Source of the DNA: Clostridia bacterium
GTDB taxonomy: Bacteria > Bacillota > Clostridia > Oscillospirales > CAG-272
NCBI GenBank assembly: GCA_017540285.1
Contig: JAFYBI010000436.1
Span: 1-7,047 of the forward strand
DNA length: 7,047 nt
Direction of reading: 5' to 3'
The notes under the pieces were generated by a model that worked only from the letters and a program-made list of their open reading frames with translations, made no database searches and was not told where the DNA came from. A program made the position numbers and the translations under genes. Below, one piece after another: positions 6,390 to 7,047 of this stretch (position 1 is the stretch's first letter; each line of letters starts with the position of its first letter).

Positions 6390-6402
6390 CCGGTCATTTT
6401 TT
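6372..6402 (+). terminator. Bidirectional terminator between activase and GrpB genes
   Basis: A perfect 8-bp stem, CCGGTCAG (6372-6379) with CTGACCGG (6386-6393), encloses a 6-base loop and is followed on the plus strand by TCA and six T. On the minus strand the hairpin is followed by CTTTTCCGTTTT, so it can end transcription from both sides. The stem contains the activase stop codon (6387-6389) and reaches to one base before the GrpB stop codon (6394-6396). Confidence 0.88.
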
Positions 6403-6915
6403 CGCTTCTTCAAGGATCTCCGCGATGAATTCCTGCTTCCCCGCGGTATAGGATCTGCGGTCGTCGGCATACTTCCGTGCGAGCTCCCCTTTGAGCCGGT
6501 CATACGCCGCCGCCTTGTCCGGGTGCGCGTTCATGAAATCCCGGAACGCAAGATAATTCCGCCAGTCCTCCCCGTCATCCGGGCAGACGTGGATGTGATG
6601 CGTGCGGGTGTCGGCGTCGAAATCCCCCATCACGAACAGGAATTCCCCCGGATGATCCTCGCCGCGGAATACGACGCCGTGCGCCTCGAGGATCGGGATC
6701 CGCGCCCGTACGGCCTCCATGTCCCGCGCGGCGACGGCGAGATCGAGGATCGGCTTGGCCCGGATCCCGCGGATCGACGTACTGCCGACGTGCCGGATCC
6801 CGGAGACCGAATCCCCGAAGAGCGGCGCGAGAAAAGCGATCGTCTCCGCGGCGATCCGTTCCCATTCTTCTTCGTGCGGACAGAGGGTCACTGTCCCCCG
6901 CTTCAGACCGAGCAT
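6394..6915 (-). CDS. GrpB / UPF0157 family protein (nucleotidyltransferase-like)
   Basis: A 173-residue protein of the GrpB (UPF0157) family, which has a nucleotidyltransferase-like fold but no settled cellular role. The signature HVGSTSIRGIRAKPILDLAV lies at 42-61, with the GST motif and the downstream aspartate D58 in the places expected for a minimal nucleotidyltransferase. HHIHVCPDD (106-114) and FRDFMNAHPDKAAAYDRLK (124-142) are also typical of the family. The start at 6915 is set by GGGAGGA (6921-6927, minus strand) about five bases upstream. An in-frame extension of 42 residues to 7041 lacks a ribosome binding site and family similarity. I found no promoter in the remaining upstream bases, so its transcription may begin beyond the window. 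The gene converges on the activase gene with a 4-base gap. Confidence 0.88.
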   Translation of the reverse strand: MLGLKRGTVTLCPHEEEWERIAAETIAFLAPLFGDSVSGIRHVGSTSIRGIRAKPILDLAVAARDMEAVRARIPILEAHGVVFRGEDHPGEFLFVMGDFDADTRTHHIHVCPDDGEDWRNYLAFRDFMNAHPDKAAAYDRLKGELARKYADDRRSYTAGKQEFIAEILEEAKK

Positions 6916-6928
6916 TGTTTTCCTCCCA

Positions 6929-7047
6929 GATCCGCAAAGGTTGTCGACATCGACGATGACGGAAACGAGATGAAGGAGTACTACTGCGAGGGCAGGGAGA
7001 TTGAAGAGTGCCTGGCAGTGTTCGGCTGCGGCCGCTTCCATGCCAAG
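6929..7047 (+). other. Right-edge stretch with an open, protein-like plus frame
   Basis: No gene is firmly identified here. One plus frame is open to the edge and reads like real protein, beginning KVVDIDDDGNEMKEYY (6938 on) and ending with FGCGRFHAK. Its third codon positions are mostly G or C. The only in-frame ATG (6970) has a poor ribosome binding site, and the protein-like sequence already begins before it. It may be a gene fragment whose 5' end was lost, or a chance open frame opposite the upstream extension of the GrpB gene. I do not recognise the family. Confidence 0.3.

Noticed and set aside
5400..6503. A 367-codon minus-strand frame opposite the activase
   Set aside because: It has low-complexity Arg/Ala/Asp composition, runs through the promoters and terminator, and lies opposite a clear radical SAM gene.
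6916..7041. A 42-residue N-terminal extension of the GrpB protein
   Set aside because: The upstream ATG has no ribosome binding site, while the ATG at 6915 has a strong one and matches where the family normally begins.
1..7047. CRISPR array, tRNA, rRNA, insertion sequence, prophage or defence genes
   Set aside because: No regular repeats, cloverleaf, transposase, terminal repeats or phage and defence motifs were found on either strand.

Overview
The window is a compact, GC-rich (visibly above 55%) bacterial chromosomal segment. It carries seven protein genes, one of them cut by the left edge, and almost no spare DNA. The protein set points to an anaerobic Bacillota (Clostridia-like) genome, probably uncultivated: a PyrR-type regulator, a PfoR-like membrane protein, a glycyl-radical-enzyme activase, strong GGAGG-type ribosome binding sites and sigma-A-like promoters. 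The taxonomy is inference; no rRNA or other marker is present to fix it.

Layout, left to right. Minus strand: the N-terminal part of smpB (1-188), then a PfoR-like PTS IIC-type membrane protein (322-1344). A strong hairpin terminator (273-307) and the smpB promoter (222-250) separate them. A 180-bp divergent control region (1345-1525) follows, with a promoter facing each way and a 12-bp perfect inverted repeat. Plus strand: a YbaK-type Cys-tRNA(Pro) deacylase (1526-1996). It ends stop-to-stop against a minus-strand cluster transcribed from about 5370 down to 1997: a GNAT acetyltransferase (5349-4816), a family 2 glycoside hydrolase (4819-2549) and pyrR (2536-1997). These three overlap or nearly touch, so they are very likely one transcript. 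A second divergent promoter region (5350-5489) separates this cluster from a plus-strand glycyl-radical-enzyme activase (5490-6389). The activase converges on a minus-strand GrpB/UPF0157 gene (6394-6915), and the two share a bidirectional terminator. The last 130 bases hold no recognised gene, but a protein-like plus-strand frame runs off the right edge without a convincing start.

How the genes work together. Most are housekeeping or quality-control functions: trans-translation (SmpB), editing of mischarged tRNA (YbaK) and pyrimidine control (PyrR). Sugar use is added by a cytoplasmic beta-galactosidase-like enzyme and a PTS-like permease. No single pathway unites them. The less ordinary points are pyrR sitting in a GNAT/GH2 operon instead of a pyr operon, the activase having no glycyl radical enzyme in view, and the palindromic divergent region between the IIC-like gene and ybaK. 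I found no CRISPR array, tRNA, rRNA, insertion sequence or obvious defence system.
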